NCBI RefSeq assembly: GCF_000379485.1
Contig: NZ_KB902288.1
Span: 186,001 to 250,000 of the forward strand
DNA: 64,000 nucleotides
From: Wenxinia marina DSM 24838
GTDB taxonomy: Bacteria; Pseudomonadota; Alphaproteobacteria; Rhodobacterales; Rhodobacteraceae
Direction: 5' to 3'
In this document: one piece after another, positions 16,722-24,440 of the stretch
How positions within the stretch are numbered: position 1 is the first letter of the stretch
Layout of the letters: every line of letters starts with the position of its first letter
Program-made: the position numbers and the translations under genes
The notes under the pieces: generated by a model
What the model was told of the DNA's origin: nothing
The model's database searches: none
The model's input: the letters and a program-made list of their open reading frames with translations, nothing else

Positions 16722-18128
16722 ATGAGGAATACCAAAGAGACGTCTCGTCGCAGCGACGCTGCACCTGTAGAAACATCCACGGTCTGGATGGCGGACAAGG
16801 TCGTCGCGCGCCGGATCGCCGATCTTGCGCCATACGCGCGCAACAACCGCAGGCATTCTTCTGTCAGTGTCAGAAAGCTGATGGACGGGATCAAGAGCTT
16901 CGGCTTTGTCTCGCCGATCCTGGTCGACGGCGAGGGCGTGATCATCGCCGGTCATGGCCGCGTCGAGGCGGCACGTCTGCTCGGTCTGACCTCGGTGCCA
17001 ACCGTCACGATCGAGCACCTGTCCGGAGCCCAGATCCGCGCCCTCCGGATCGCAGACAACCGGCTCGCCGAGCTCTCGAGCTGGGACGAGGACAACCTTC
17101 GCCTCGAGTTCGCTGACCTCATCGAGCTGAACCTCGATGGGTCCCTCGACCTCGATGTCACCATCACCGGGTTCGAGATGCCGGTCATCGATCTGATGAT
17201 CCGGAGCAGTGGCATCGAGAGCGAGGCGCCGACCGAGACGGTCGAGGAGCCCGATCCCGCCGCTCCGATCGTCACCCGCCCGGGGGATCTCTGGAAGCTG
17301 GGGCATCACCGTCTCTTCTGCGGCAGTTCGCTCGACGAGGCGTCCTGGACGACGCTGATGGGCGAGGAGACCCCGCGCATGGCCTTCACCGACCCGCCCT
17401 ACAACGTGCCCGTGAACGGGCACGTCCGGAGCGGGCGGAGCGGCGGCCACCGCGAGTTCGCGATGGCCTCGGGCGAAATGAGCGAGACAGAGTTCGCGGA
17501 GTTCCTGGTGAAATCCCTCGGGCAGCTCCACGCCCGCCTGGTCGCGGGCGGGGTTGCGATGGTCTGCATCGACTGGCGGCACGTGGCAGAACTGATCGCC
17601 GCCGGGCGACAGGTTGGCTTCGACCTCATCAACCTCTGCGTCTGGAACAAGACCAATGGCGGGATGGGCAGTCTCTACCGCTCCAAGCACGAGCTCATCT
17701 GCATATTCCGCAAGCACGGTGCGTCCCACCTCAACAACGTCGAGCTCGGCCGTCACGGTCGCAACCGGACCAACGTCTGGGACTATGCCGGGGTGAACAG
17801 CTTCGGCGCCGGCCGGGACGCCGACCTCGCGGATCATCCGACCGTCAAGCCGACGGCGCTGGTCGCAGACGCCCTGATGGATGTGAGCAACCCGGGCGAC
17901 ATCGTCATCGACGGCTTCGGCGGGTCGGGCGCGACGCTGCTCGCGGCGGAGAAGACCGGCCGGCGGGCGCGGCTGATCGAACTCGATCCGGCGTACGTCG
18001 ACGTCGCGATCCGGCGCTGGCAGACGCTGACCGGCCAAAGCGCCATTCACGCGCCGTCCGGCGAGACCTTCGACATTCGGGCTGCGGCCGCCCTCGCGCC
18101 GATGGAGGCGAGCCATGCCCCCGCGTGA
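16722..18128 (+). CDS. ParB-like nuclease domain / DNA methyltransferase fusion
   Basis: A 468-residue two-domain protein. Residues ~30-115 form a ParB/Sulfiredoxin-like domain (VSPILVDGEGVIIAGHGRVEAARLLG and IADNRLAE). Residues ~205-445 form an amino-methyltransferase with DPPY at about 224 and the AdoMet loop GFGGSGAT near 398. That order (IV before I) is the beta class shared with CcrM-like N6-adenine enzymes. It methylates DNA of an unknown target. Such proteins are common in phages and islands directly before DUF5681 and a terminase, as here. Its stop overlaps the next start by 14 bases. Confidence 0.88.
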   Translation: MRNTKETSRRSDAAPVETSTVWMADKVVARRIADLAPYARNNRRHSSVSVRKLMDGIKSFGFVSPILVDGEGVIIAGHGRVEAARLLGLTSVPTVTIEHLSGAQIRALRIADNRLAELSSWDEDNLRLEFADLIELNLDGSLDLDVTITGFEMPVIDLMIRSSGIESEAPTETVEEPDPAAPIVTRPGDLWKLGHHRLFCGSSLDEASWTTLMGEETPRMAFTDPPYNVPVNGHVRSGRSGGHREFAMASGEMSETEFAEFLVKSLGQLHARLVAGGVAMVCIDWRHVAELIAAGRQVGFDLINLCVWNKTNGGMGSLYRSKHELICIFRKHGASHLNNVELGRHGRNRTNVWDYAGVNSFGAGRDADLADHPTVKPTALVADALMDVSNPGDIVIDGFGGSGATLLAAEKTGRRARLIELDPAYVDVAIRRWQTLTGQSAIHAPSGETFDIRAAAALAPMEASHAPA

Positions 18129-18564
18129 CGACGACGGAGACTACGAGGTCGGGTACGGCAAGCCCCCGGTACAGCACCGGTTCAAGAAGGGGCAATCGGG
18201 CAATCCGCGCGGTCGGCCGCCTGGTGCCAAGGGCTTCGCCGCGAGTGTTCGCCGCGAGCTTGAGAGCCGCATCACGATCCGGGAGGGCGGCCGCGATCTG
18301 ACAATCTCCAAGAGGGAGGCCGCTGGCAAGGTGCTGATGAACAAGGCGCTCGGGGGAGATCTGAAGGCGCTTGCCATGCTTCAAGCCATCGATGCCGACG
18401 AGGTGCAGGCAGTTGCCGCAGAGATTGCGCAGGATTACGACATTCCGCTCGAAGCCCACGAGATCGCAATGCTGGAGGAGGTGTTTGCGAAGCGGCGGGC
18501 GCAGGAGAACGTCGCCGCTGGCTCCGGGGCGACGGCGGACGATGAGGAGCAAGCCGATGAGTGA
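18115..18564 (+). CDS. DUF5681 domain-containing protein (putative small terminase analogue)
   Basis: A 149-residue protein with the DUF5681 hallmark FKKGQSGNPRGRPPG near residue 24, a basic AT-hook-like DNA-binding patch. Helical segments and an acidic C-terminus follow. The family is usually encoded immediately before a large terminase, which suggests a DNA-recognition role like that of a small terminase; this is from context. The start overlaps the methylase end and its stop overlaps the terminase start. Confidence 0.85.
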   Translation: MPPRDDDGDYEVGYGKPPVQHRFKKGQSGNPRGRPPGAKGFAASVRRELESRITIREGGRDLTISKREAAGKVLMNKALGGDLKALAMLQAIDADEVQAVAAEIAQDYDIPLEAHEIAMLEEVFAKRRAQENVAAGSGATADDEEQADE

Positions 18565-20050
18565 CCTCGATCCCCGCCTTGCGCGTCAATTCCTGCAGGC
18601 GCAATGGCGCAATGACTTCGCACTCTTCGTCCAACAGGTGTTCCACACGCTGCACCAGGGCTCGTCGACCCCGTACGTGGCCTCATGGCACATCGATGCG
18701 ATGTGTCATGAGCTTGACCTCGTTCGGTTCGCCAAGAACCGGCGTCTGGTCATCAACGTCCCGCCCCGGTGCCTGAAGTCGATCACCGTCGCCGTCGCCT
18801 ACGTCGCGTTCCTCCTGGGGCACGACCCGCACCTGAAGATCATCGTCGCAAGCTACGGCTTCGACCTCGCCCGGAAGCATTCCGAAGATTGTCGCAAGGT
18901 GATGATGTCGCGCTGGTACGAGGCCACCTTCCCGGGCACGCGTCTCGCGGCCCGGGGCAATACGGCAGACGAGTTCAAGACTACAAAGGGAGGCGGCCGC
19001 AAAGCGGTCTCCATCGGCTCGTCCGTCACCGGCCACGGCGCGGACTACATCATCATCGACGATCTCATGAAGGCGGCCGATGCGAGGTCCGAAGCCGAGC
19101 TTCTCCGGGCGCAGGACTTTATGGAAGGCACACTCTTCTCGAGATTCGACAGGCCTGCGCAAGGTCGGGTGGTGATGATCGCGCAGCGTCTGCACGAGCG
19201 CGACCCGGCCGGATATCTCCTCGACAAGGGCACCTACCGGCACCTCTGCCTGCCTGCGATCGCGGAAGAAGAGCAGGTGATCGAGCTCGACGACGGCCGG
19301 GTGCACGTGCGCAAGCCAGGCGATCTGCTCTCGCCCGAGCACCTGCCCCGGGAGACGCTCGACGAGATGCGCCGGGACATGGGGACGGCGGTGTTCAACT
19401 GCCAGTACCAGCAGAACCCGATCGCCCCCGACGGCTCGGTCCTGCGCTGGGAATGGTTCGTCCCCTACGACGAGCCCGGACCTCGCGAAACGTTCCAGCT
19501 CCTCGTGCAAAGCTGGGACACCGGCACGTCGGCCGATCCCAGGTCGGACTTCTCGGTCTGCACGACGTGGGGCCACCGCGACGCGCGCTGGTATCTTCTC
19601 GACCTCTGGCGGGATCGTCTGGACTTTCCGGATCTGAAGTATGCCGTGCTCAGGCAGATCGAGAAGTGGCGCCCGGACAAGGTGCTCATTGAGGATGCGG
19701 CGAGCGGGCGACCCTTGCTGCAGGAGTTCAGGCTCTCGCACCGCAGGCTCTTCTATGGCGTCACGCCTGATCTGGACAAGGAGATGCGGTTCGCTGCGGC
19801 CTGTGCGCCGATCGAGGCCGGACTTGTCCTCCTGCCGCGGGAAGCGCCGTGGCTTGCGGACTTCAAGCGCGAGCTGCAGAGCTTCCCGCGCGGACGGAAC
19901 GACGACCAGGTGGATACCGTGAGTCAGTTCCTGAACTGGACGAAGACCGTCGGCCTTCGGCGCGCGCTCTCCCGCGCCAGCGGGCAGCGCGGAGAGTCGG
20001 TGCGGCGCAATCCGGTCCGACGGAAGGGGTACCCCCTCCCTCCCTTCTGA
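18557..20050 (+). CDS. Phage terminase large subunit
   Basis: A 497-residue terminase motor/nuclease of the TIGR01630-like group. The ATPase part has a degenerate P-loop NVPPRCLKS near residue 50 and a Walker B YIIIDDLMKA near 170. The RNase H-like nuclease part has SWDTG near 315, LIEDAASG near 378 and DDQVDTVSQFL near 450. All three acidic clusters are present, so it looks active. It normally cuts and packages phage DNA, but no portal, protease or capsid gene follows. An alternative ATG five codons upstream (18542) exists. Confidence 0.9.
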   Translation: MSDLDPRLARQFLQAQWRNDFALFVQQVFHTLHQGSSTPYVASWHIDAMCHELDLVRFAKNRRLVINVPPRCLKSITVAVAYVAFLLGHDPHLKIIVASYGFDLARKHSEDCRKVMMSRWYEATFPGTRLAARGNTADEFKTTKGGGRKAVSIGSSVTGHGADYIIIDDLMKAADARSEAELLRAQDFMEGTLFSRFDRPAQGRVVMIAQRLHERDPAGYLLDKGTYRHLCLPAIAEEEQVIELDDGRVHVRKPGDLLSPEHLPRETLDEMRRDMGTAVFNCQYQQNPIAPDGSVLRWEWFVPYDEPGPRETFQLLVQSWDTGTSADPRSDFSVCTTWGHRDARWYLLDLWRDRLDFPDLKYAVLRQIEKWRPDKVLIEDAASGRPLLQEFRLSHRRLFYGVTPDLDKEMRFAAACAPIEAGLVLLPREAPWLADFKRELQSFPRGRNDDQVDTVSQFLNWTKTVGLRRALSRASGQRGESVRRNPVRRKGYPLPPF

Positions 20051-20103
20051 GTGGCGACAGCGGCGAGGCCGGCAATACGGCCCGGCCCCGCCGCAGGCAC
20101 CCC

Positions 20104-20855
20104 TCACGTGCCGAATGCGATCGACACCAGGTCCCAGGCGTCGTGGTCCGGCACCCGTCGCAGCTCCACGACGAAGCGCGTTCGGATCACCGCGCCGAAG
20201 GCGTTCTGCGCATCGACATAAGCCGCCAACCGAAACCCGCATCCGCCAAGCGTCCGCGATGAAACCTCGCCCCGGTGGATGCTCGGGAACTCGGCAGACC
20301 CCGGCGAGCGCAGTTCTCGCGTCACGAAGGTCTGCGCCGCGATATAGGCCTGCGTCTCAAAGGTCTGGCTGCACTCGCTGCGGCGCCGCGCCTCAGCCCG
20401 CTCGCGCGCCTCCCGTGCCTCGGCCGCCCGCCGTGCCTCCGCCTCGCGCCGCTCCACCTCTGCCGCCTCCGCCTGACGGGCCATCTCGGCCGCGAACCCT
20501 GCCGGATCGAGCTGCTCGAGCTCGGTCAGCCATCGAGCCGGGTCGTATTCCGCCAGCCGCTCGAGATACGCGGCCGTGTCCGTTACCCGTAGCGCTGCCA
20601 GCTCCGCCTCGGTCGCTTCCGTCATCTTCTCCCGGCCGGTCACCAGAGCGGGCAGGGCGCCGCAGAGGATCAGCGCGACAACGAACGGGCGTCTGCCGAG
20701 GCCGATCAGCGGCATCGGCCGCAGCAGCGCGAGCAGCAGCAGGGCGAGCAGGCAGCCACCATACGTTGCCATCCGCTGCGCTGCTCCAGCAGCGCCGCGG
20801 GGATGAAGAAACAAAGTGTCAGGAAGAGGCCCGTACCGATCAGCGCCTTGCGCAT
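20104..20855 (-). pseudogene. Membrane-anchored hypothetical protein, apparent frameshift near the N-terminus
   Basis: The C-terminal frame (20104-20772, 222 residues from an internal ATG) encodes a hydrophobic segment, a long charged Ala/Glu/Arg coiled-coil region and a conserved C-terminal domain (FVTRELRSPGSAEFPS, QNAFGAVIRTRF). That domain recurs in many small bacterial membrane proteins. The minus-strand frame from 20855 gives a convincing N-terminus, MRKALIGTGLFLTLCFFIPA, that leaves frame around 20756-20770. Removing or adding one base would join them into one protein with two N-terminal helices. It is either a frameshifted gene, a sequencing error, or translated from the internal ATG at 20772. 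Function unknown. Confidence 0.55.
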
Positions 20856-20965
20856 ATCCACCCATTCAGCTGGCGGAGCAGGGCGGCCATCCCGCGATTG
20901 CTCCTGATTTGGGGGCAATCCGATAGTCGGAGTACGAGGCGTCGTCCAGTCGCAAGGACGACGCC

Positions 20966-21217
20966 GTGGCCGGAGCTGTCTCATCGGAAGCCTACAAGTC
21001 CCTCCGCGCCATCCTGGTGCAGGAGCGGCGGCGCTCCGGGCTGTCGCAGGCGCGGCTCGCCGAGCGTCTGGGCAAGCCGCCGTCCTATGTGGCCAAGTAC
21101 GAGCTCGGCGAACGACGCCTCGACATGATCGAGACGCTCGTCGTACTGACGGTTCTTGGTGCCGATATCTCGGCCATCGTTGGCGAGCTTCTGCCGGACC
21201 TGCCCGAGACGCTTTAG
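20966..21217 (+). CDS. XRE-family helix-turn-helix regulator
   Basis: An 83-residue single-domain DNA-binding protein. The HTH is RRSGLSQARLAERLGKPPSYVAKYELGERRLDMIE, the normal HTH_3 pattern. It starts at a GTG (20966) preceded by AAGGACG. There is no effector domain. It lies just after the terminase block and converges on the gene at 21275. A cI/Cro-like or island repressor role is plausible but unproven. Confidence 0.82.
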   Translation: MAGAVSSEAYKSLRAILVQERRRSGLSQARLAERLGKPPSYVAKYELGERRLDMIETLVVLTVLGADISAIVGELLPDLPETL

Positions 21218-21274
21218 CTCCTGGTCGGTTCGGACTGCGCTGGCATGCGGGCGGCAAAGACCGGGGTTAGAAGC

Positions 21275-21739
21275 CTACCAGCCCTCGCGCTCGAAGCCGT
21301 GGCGGTTGATGGTCAGCCGTTCAACTCCTTGATCCGGATCGTCCCGGACCATCCGGATCAGGTCATACCGCCGGCGGCTATAAGGCCGCCCCAACGACAT
21401 CCGATACCCCTCCTGCATCTTCTGACGAACGGCCTGGACCATCGTGTGCTCTTCGAGCTCAAGGTTCTTCGCCACGCCGTCCTTCAGGATCACGCCGCCG
21501 ATGCGGCCGTCGAGGCTCGAAGGCCTCTCGGAGAGCCGCGTGATATGCCGCAGGAATTCGGTTTTTTCCCGGCGTAGGTGCGTCGGAAACGCCCCGGTGA
21601 CGTAGACGTAGGCCGCTCGGTGTGTCGCTTCCGCCCGAAACCGCTCGCCGCGGCGCATCGCTTCCGCAAAACCTCCATAAAGAACGACGAGCGGGGGCGT
21701 CCTCCGTCGGACCGGTCCGATGATGGTGTCGATGTACAT
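21275..21739 (-). CDS. Hypothetical protein
   Basis: A 154-residue basic soluble protein that I do not recognise. It starts MYIDTIIGPVRRR, has a central region rich in Arg and Glu (HLRREKTEFLRHITRLSERP) and ends in a basic stretch with RRRYDLIRMVRDDPDQ. No membrane segment or signal is present. The start at 21739 is favoured by an AGGAGG ribosome site 8 bases upstream; an in-frame ATG lies 12 codons earlier. A perfect dyad stands immediately upstream, so it is probably a regulated gene of the island. Confidence 0.6.
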   Translation of the reverse strand: MYIDTIIGPVRRRTPPLVVLYGGFAEAMRRGERFRAEATHRAAYVYVTGAFPTHLRREKTEFLRHITRLSERPSSLDGRIGGVILKDGVAKNLELEEHTMVQAVRQKMQEGYRMSLGRPYSRRRYDLIRMVRDDPDQGVERLTINRHGFEREGW

Positions 21740-21750
21740 GGTTGCCTCCT

Positions 21751-21771
21751 GCACTCCCGGTATGGGAGTGC
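21751..21771. promoter_or_regulatory. Perfect dyad upstream of the 21275-21739 gene
   Basis: Arms GCACTCCC and GGGAGTGC (8 bases each) are separated by 5 bases. It lies directly before the ribosome site of the minus-strand gene that starts at 21739. A further half-site, ACACTCCC, occurs near 21796. The layout suits a repressor operator over a promoter; the regulator is unknown. Confidence 0.5.
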
Positions 21772-21779
21772 ACATAGGC

Positions 21780-22440
21780 CGTGTCGAGAGGAGAACACTC
21801 CCATCATATCCTCCATGCTCTGGGCCTCGGAGTTTGCCGCAGCAACACCTCCATCTTGCACCACCATAGGCGGTAGGTCGGGCGTGGCGATTACGCTAAG
21901 TGGTGTAGCTGGCGGTGGCCATCGGGCTTCGCGGTAGGGTCAACTTGAACCGTGGGACGACGGCGTCCTACCCCAAATGCTCACACCGTCTCCTGCTGGT
22001 CCTGCGGGCACAGCGCGACGCTGCCGCCGGCGCGGGCTAGTTGCGACCTCACGACGTCGAATCCAAGCGCGTGCGACTGTCGCTTACCGTGGTACTGGCA
22101 AGTCAATTCGACCGGATAAATTGCTGCCAGTTCGGCGGTTCCCCCGCCGCATGTTGCCGAGGCGCCCATGGGTCCCCAAGTTATGGCCTTTAGCGCTTCA
22201 ACCTCCGGATGACCGGTGCCATCTCGGCTCCGGTCATCCCATTGTCCTGCCCCTTGGCCCCAACAGCTGCCGCCTCGATTGGGCGATCGTCTGATGATTT
22301 CGAGCGACGCTATGTCATTTGCAAACGACGACAGCGGGGCGGGGCGCTACAGGATTCGGCCATTGGAAGGCTCAGTATTGGCAACGGCACGGCGGGGATG
22401 AACTCCGAGCATCCTCGCCGGTTTGCTCTGCGGAAAGCCT
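21780..22440. other. Gene-poor stretch upstream of the integrase 3' end
   Basis: About 660 bases without a convincing coding region on either strand. It contains a perfect 10-base inverted repeat (GGATGACCGG at 22207-22216 and CCGGTCATCC at 22230-22239) with a 13-base loop. This lies about 200 bases past the integrase stop. It could be a terminator lacking a T run or part of an attachment region. Confidence 0.4.
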
Positions 22441-23406
22441 TCAATCGGCGAACGCTGCCGACACCCGCGCCGCCGCCGACTGGCTTGCCAGGATCATCCT
22501 TCCGTAGTGCGCCGGCATCTCCGGCGACGTCCACCGGCCTGCGACCATGATCGACGACAGGTCGCATCCGATCCGGAACGCGTCCTGAACGCCGCCGATG
22601 CGGGTGCTGTGGGCGGATACGTCGGCGCGACCGGTACACCGCTTGATGATGCGCGACACCGTCGCTCCGTTCAGCGGGGTCCGCGCTCCGCCGCGCTGCG
22701 ACTTTGTCAGGATCGGGTCGCCGTCCTTCAGCTTCGCGAGCTGGATCCAGGCCAGTACAGCCTCCGTCCCTCGGGCGGAGAGGAAGGCATAGGCGCCGAC
22801 GCCGAATTGGTCGGTCTTTGATCGGGCGACGTAGAGCAGGGCGGTCCCGCCAGCCTGCCGATGGATGTCGCGGACCCGGAAACCCGTAAGCTCCGAGGAG
22901 CGGCACCAGGTGTCGGTGGCCATCCAGAGTAGCGCTCTGTCTCGAGCGTCCCTGCGGCTCGATCCCAGTTGCCCGATCGCATCCAGCACCTCGACCTTGC
23001 CGAGGGGGTGCGCCTGGCGCGACGCGGCCCCGAACTTCCGCTTCACGCTCTTCAGGGCGAGCTCGACCAGCTGATGCCGGCATGGCGAGGGAAGGAAGTG
23101 CGATCGATGCAGCTCCGCAAGACCCCAAAGCCGCGTCTCGATCGTCGTCGCCGCCAGGCGCCCGCCCATCCCGTCCACCCACTCGGCGACCACGGCCGGC
23201 GCGATGGGCGGCCGAGGATCGTGGCCGTGTTCCGCGCACCAGGCGCTGAACAGGCGGATGATCATGCGGTAGTTCCTAAGTGTGTCGGGAGCGTAGGCGG
23301 CTTCGGACCTGCGGGCGTACTCGGCGATCAGGCTCTCCCGGCGCGGCCCCGAGGTCGTCGACAAGCGGCGCGTCGTGGCATCTCGGTCCGACAGTCGATC
23401 ATACAT
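22441..23406 (-). CDS. Tyrosine recombinase / phage-type integrase
   Basis: A 321-residue tyrosine recombinase. Residues ~30-125 are the SAM-like core-binding domain (YAPDTLRNYRMIIRLFSAWC). The catalytic residues are all visible: Arg in CRSSELTGFRV, Lys in SKTDQFG, HxxR in SAHSTRIGG, the later Trp in AGRWTS, and the nucleophile in HYGRMIL. It catalyses strand exchange through a 3'-phosphotyrosine link. It overlaps by 8 bases a 54-residue gene upstream. It is separate from the serine recombinase at 13979, so at least two integration events are likely in this island. Confidence 0.9.
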   Translation of the reverse strand: MYDRLSDRDATTRRLSTTSGPRRESLIAEYARRSEAAYAPDTLRNYRMIIRLFSAWCAEHGHDPRPPIAPAVVAEWVDGMGGRLAATTIETRLWGLAELHRSHFLPSPCRHQLVELALKSVKRKFGAASRQAHPLGKVEVLDAIGQLGSSRRDARDRALLWMATDTWCRSSELTGFRVRDIHRQAGGTALLYVARSKTDQFGVGAYAFLSARGTEAVLAWIQLAKLKDGDPILTKSQRGGARTPLNGATVSRIIKRCTGRADVSAHSTRIGGVQDAFRIGCDLSSIMVAGRWTSPEMPAHYGRMILASQSAAARVSAAFAD

Positions 23407-23563
23407 GCTCGTCGTCCGGCCTCTTCGTCTCGAGCTGGACTCGATGGAAAGGGTCCTTGACCAACAGACGGCGCGCTTCGTCGGTCATGCCGTAGCGATG
23501 CGCGTAGTCGGCCAGAGCCGCTTCGAGCTCGATGATCCGCTTCTCTGCCGTTATGGCCGCCAT
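23399..23563 (-). CDS. Small coiled-coil protein upstream of the integrase
   Basis: A 54-residue protein, too short for most gene callers. It begins MAAITAEKRIIELEAALADYAHRYGM and has a predicted helical, heptad-like N-terminal half. A GGGGGAAG ribosome site precedes the ATG, and the 3' end overlaps the integrase start by 8 bases, so translation is probably coupled. An accessory or excisionase-like role is only a guess. Confidence 0.55.
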   Translation of the reverse strand: MAAITAEKRIIELEAALADYAHRYGMTDEARRLLVKDPFHRVQLETKRPDDEHV

Positions 23564-23939
23564 GATGCTTCCCCCGCTGCGCCAGTTCGGAACATACCAG
23601 ATCGGCGGCGGTCTGATGAGCAGAACGGCACACGGCCGCCCCGTGCAGCGGGCGTCAACGCCCCGATCGCACATTCGGCTTGGCCGCGGCCAACTCGCTG
23701 ATCGCCGGGATAAGCGTGGGGAACGCCGCGATGAAGCGACTGACATTGCCTGTGGCTAGCTCCAACGTCGCAGAAGGGCGGAGAGCTGCCTTTCGCTGCG
23801 TCTTTGACGAATGGAAGCGATGCGCAGCAAGCGGTCGTTGCAGAGTCTAGCTCATGACTTATCGAAAAGGTTGAGGATAAATCTAAAATGAGCATATAGC
23901 CGTGGGCCATGGGCTACTCGCGCTTGAAACGGTGGCTAG
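23564..23939. other. Non-coding stretch between the integrase operon and the PIN gene
   Basis: About 376 bases without a supported gene. Base composition falls from GC-rich to distinctly AT-richer around 23860-23900, matching the composition of the following three-gene operon. The promoter of the integrase operon should lie in the left half. No strong inverted repeat was found. Confidence 0.4.
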
Positions 23940-24440
23940 CTAGACAACAGAAATTCTTAATTCAGCTATGGCCGGGCAAAAACGATCCGCGAGCCGCTGG
24001 TCGCTCGTGACTAGCAGGTAGTCACGCTCAATGGCCTGAGCTACAATCCATAGGTCGTTCTCGTCGACCTGCAGCACCTTACCGGACGCCCGATCTGTCC
24101 AATCTTCTAGCCAACGCGGTATGCGGCGCGACATGTCGAGATAGTGATCCGCCAAACGTGCTTTGACCTCTCCGTAGGCTTCTGCTGTATGGCGACCCAC
24201 TTCCGCCAATGGATATGCTCCAGCTTGAGTGAGAGCTTTGCGGATATTGGAAACATCTTGGCCCACCCGCTGTGCCGCCTCCATCCCGTAGCGAAGCTCA
24301 GCCAAAACTACCGCGGAGAGATATACGACATCCGTTTGGGAAAACCGTTGAGCGCGCGCCCTCACGGAACTGAAATTCGGACGTCGTGGATCAAATAGAA
24401 CAGACACGAAGTTGGTGTCGAGGAGAATATGATCCATCAA
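23940..24440 (-). CDS. PIN domain nuclease (VapC-like)
   Basis: A 166-residue PIN-domain protein, a metal-dependent ribonuclease fold. The acidic catalytic residues are visible: D in LLDTNFVSVLFD, E in VVLAELRYGMEAA, D in VDENDLWIVAQAIE, and D in LLVTSDQRLADRF. Standalone PIN proteins of this size are usually toxins, but no short antitoxin gene adjoins it. Instead the start overlaps the stop of the N6-methylase gene (ATGA at 24437-24440), so it is translated as the third cistron of a regulator-methylase-nuclease operon. It may act as the effector nuclease of that system. Confidence 0.87.
   Translation of the reverse strand: MMDHILLDTNFVSVLFDPRRPNFSSVRARAQRFSQTDVVYLSAVVLAELRYGMEAAQRVGQDVSNIRKALTQAGAYPLAEVGRHTAEAYGEVKARLADHYLDMSRRIPRWLEDWTDRASGKVLQVDENDLWIVAQAIERDYLLVTSDQRLADRFCPAIAELRISVV

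Noticed and set aside
13504-23406. Search for a second copy of the tRNA-Ser 3' end as an attachment site for the integrase
   Set aside because: No repeat of the T-arm or acceptor sequence was found in the window, so integration at this tRNA is not supported.
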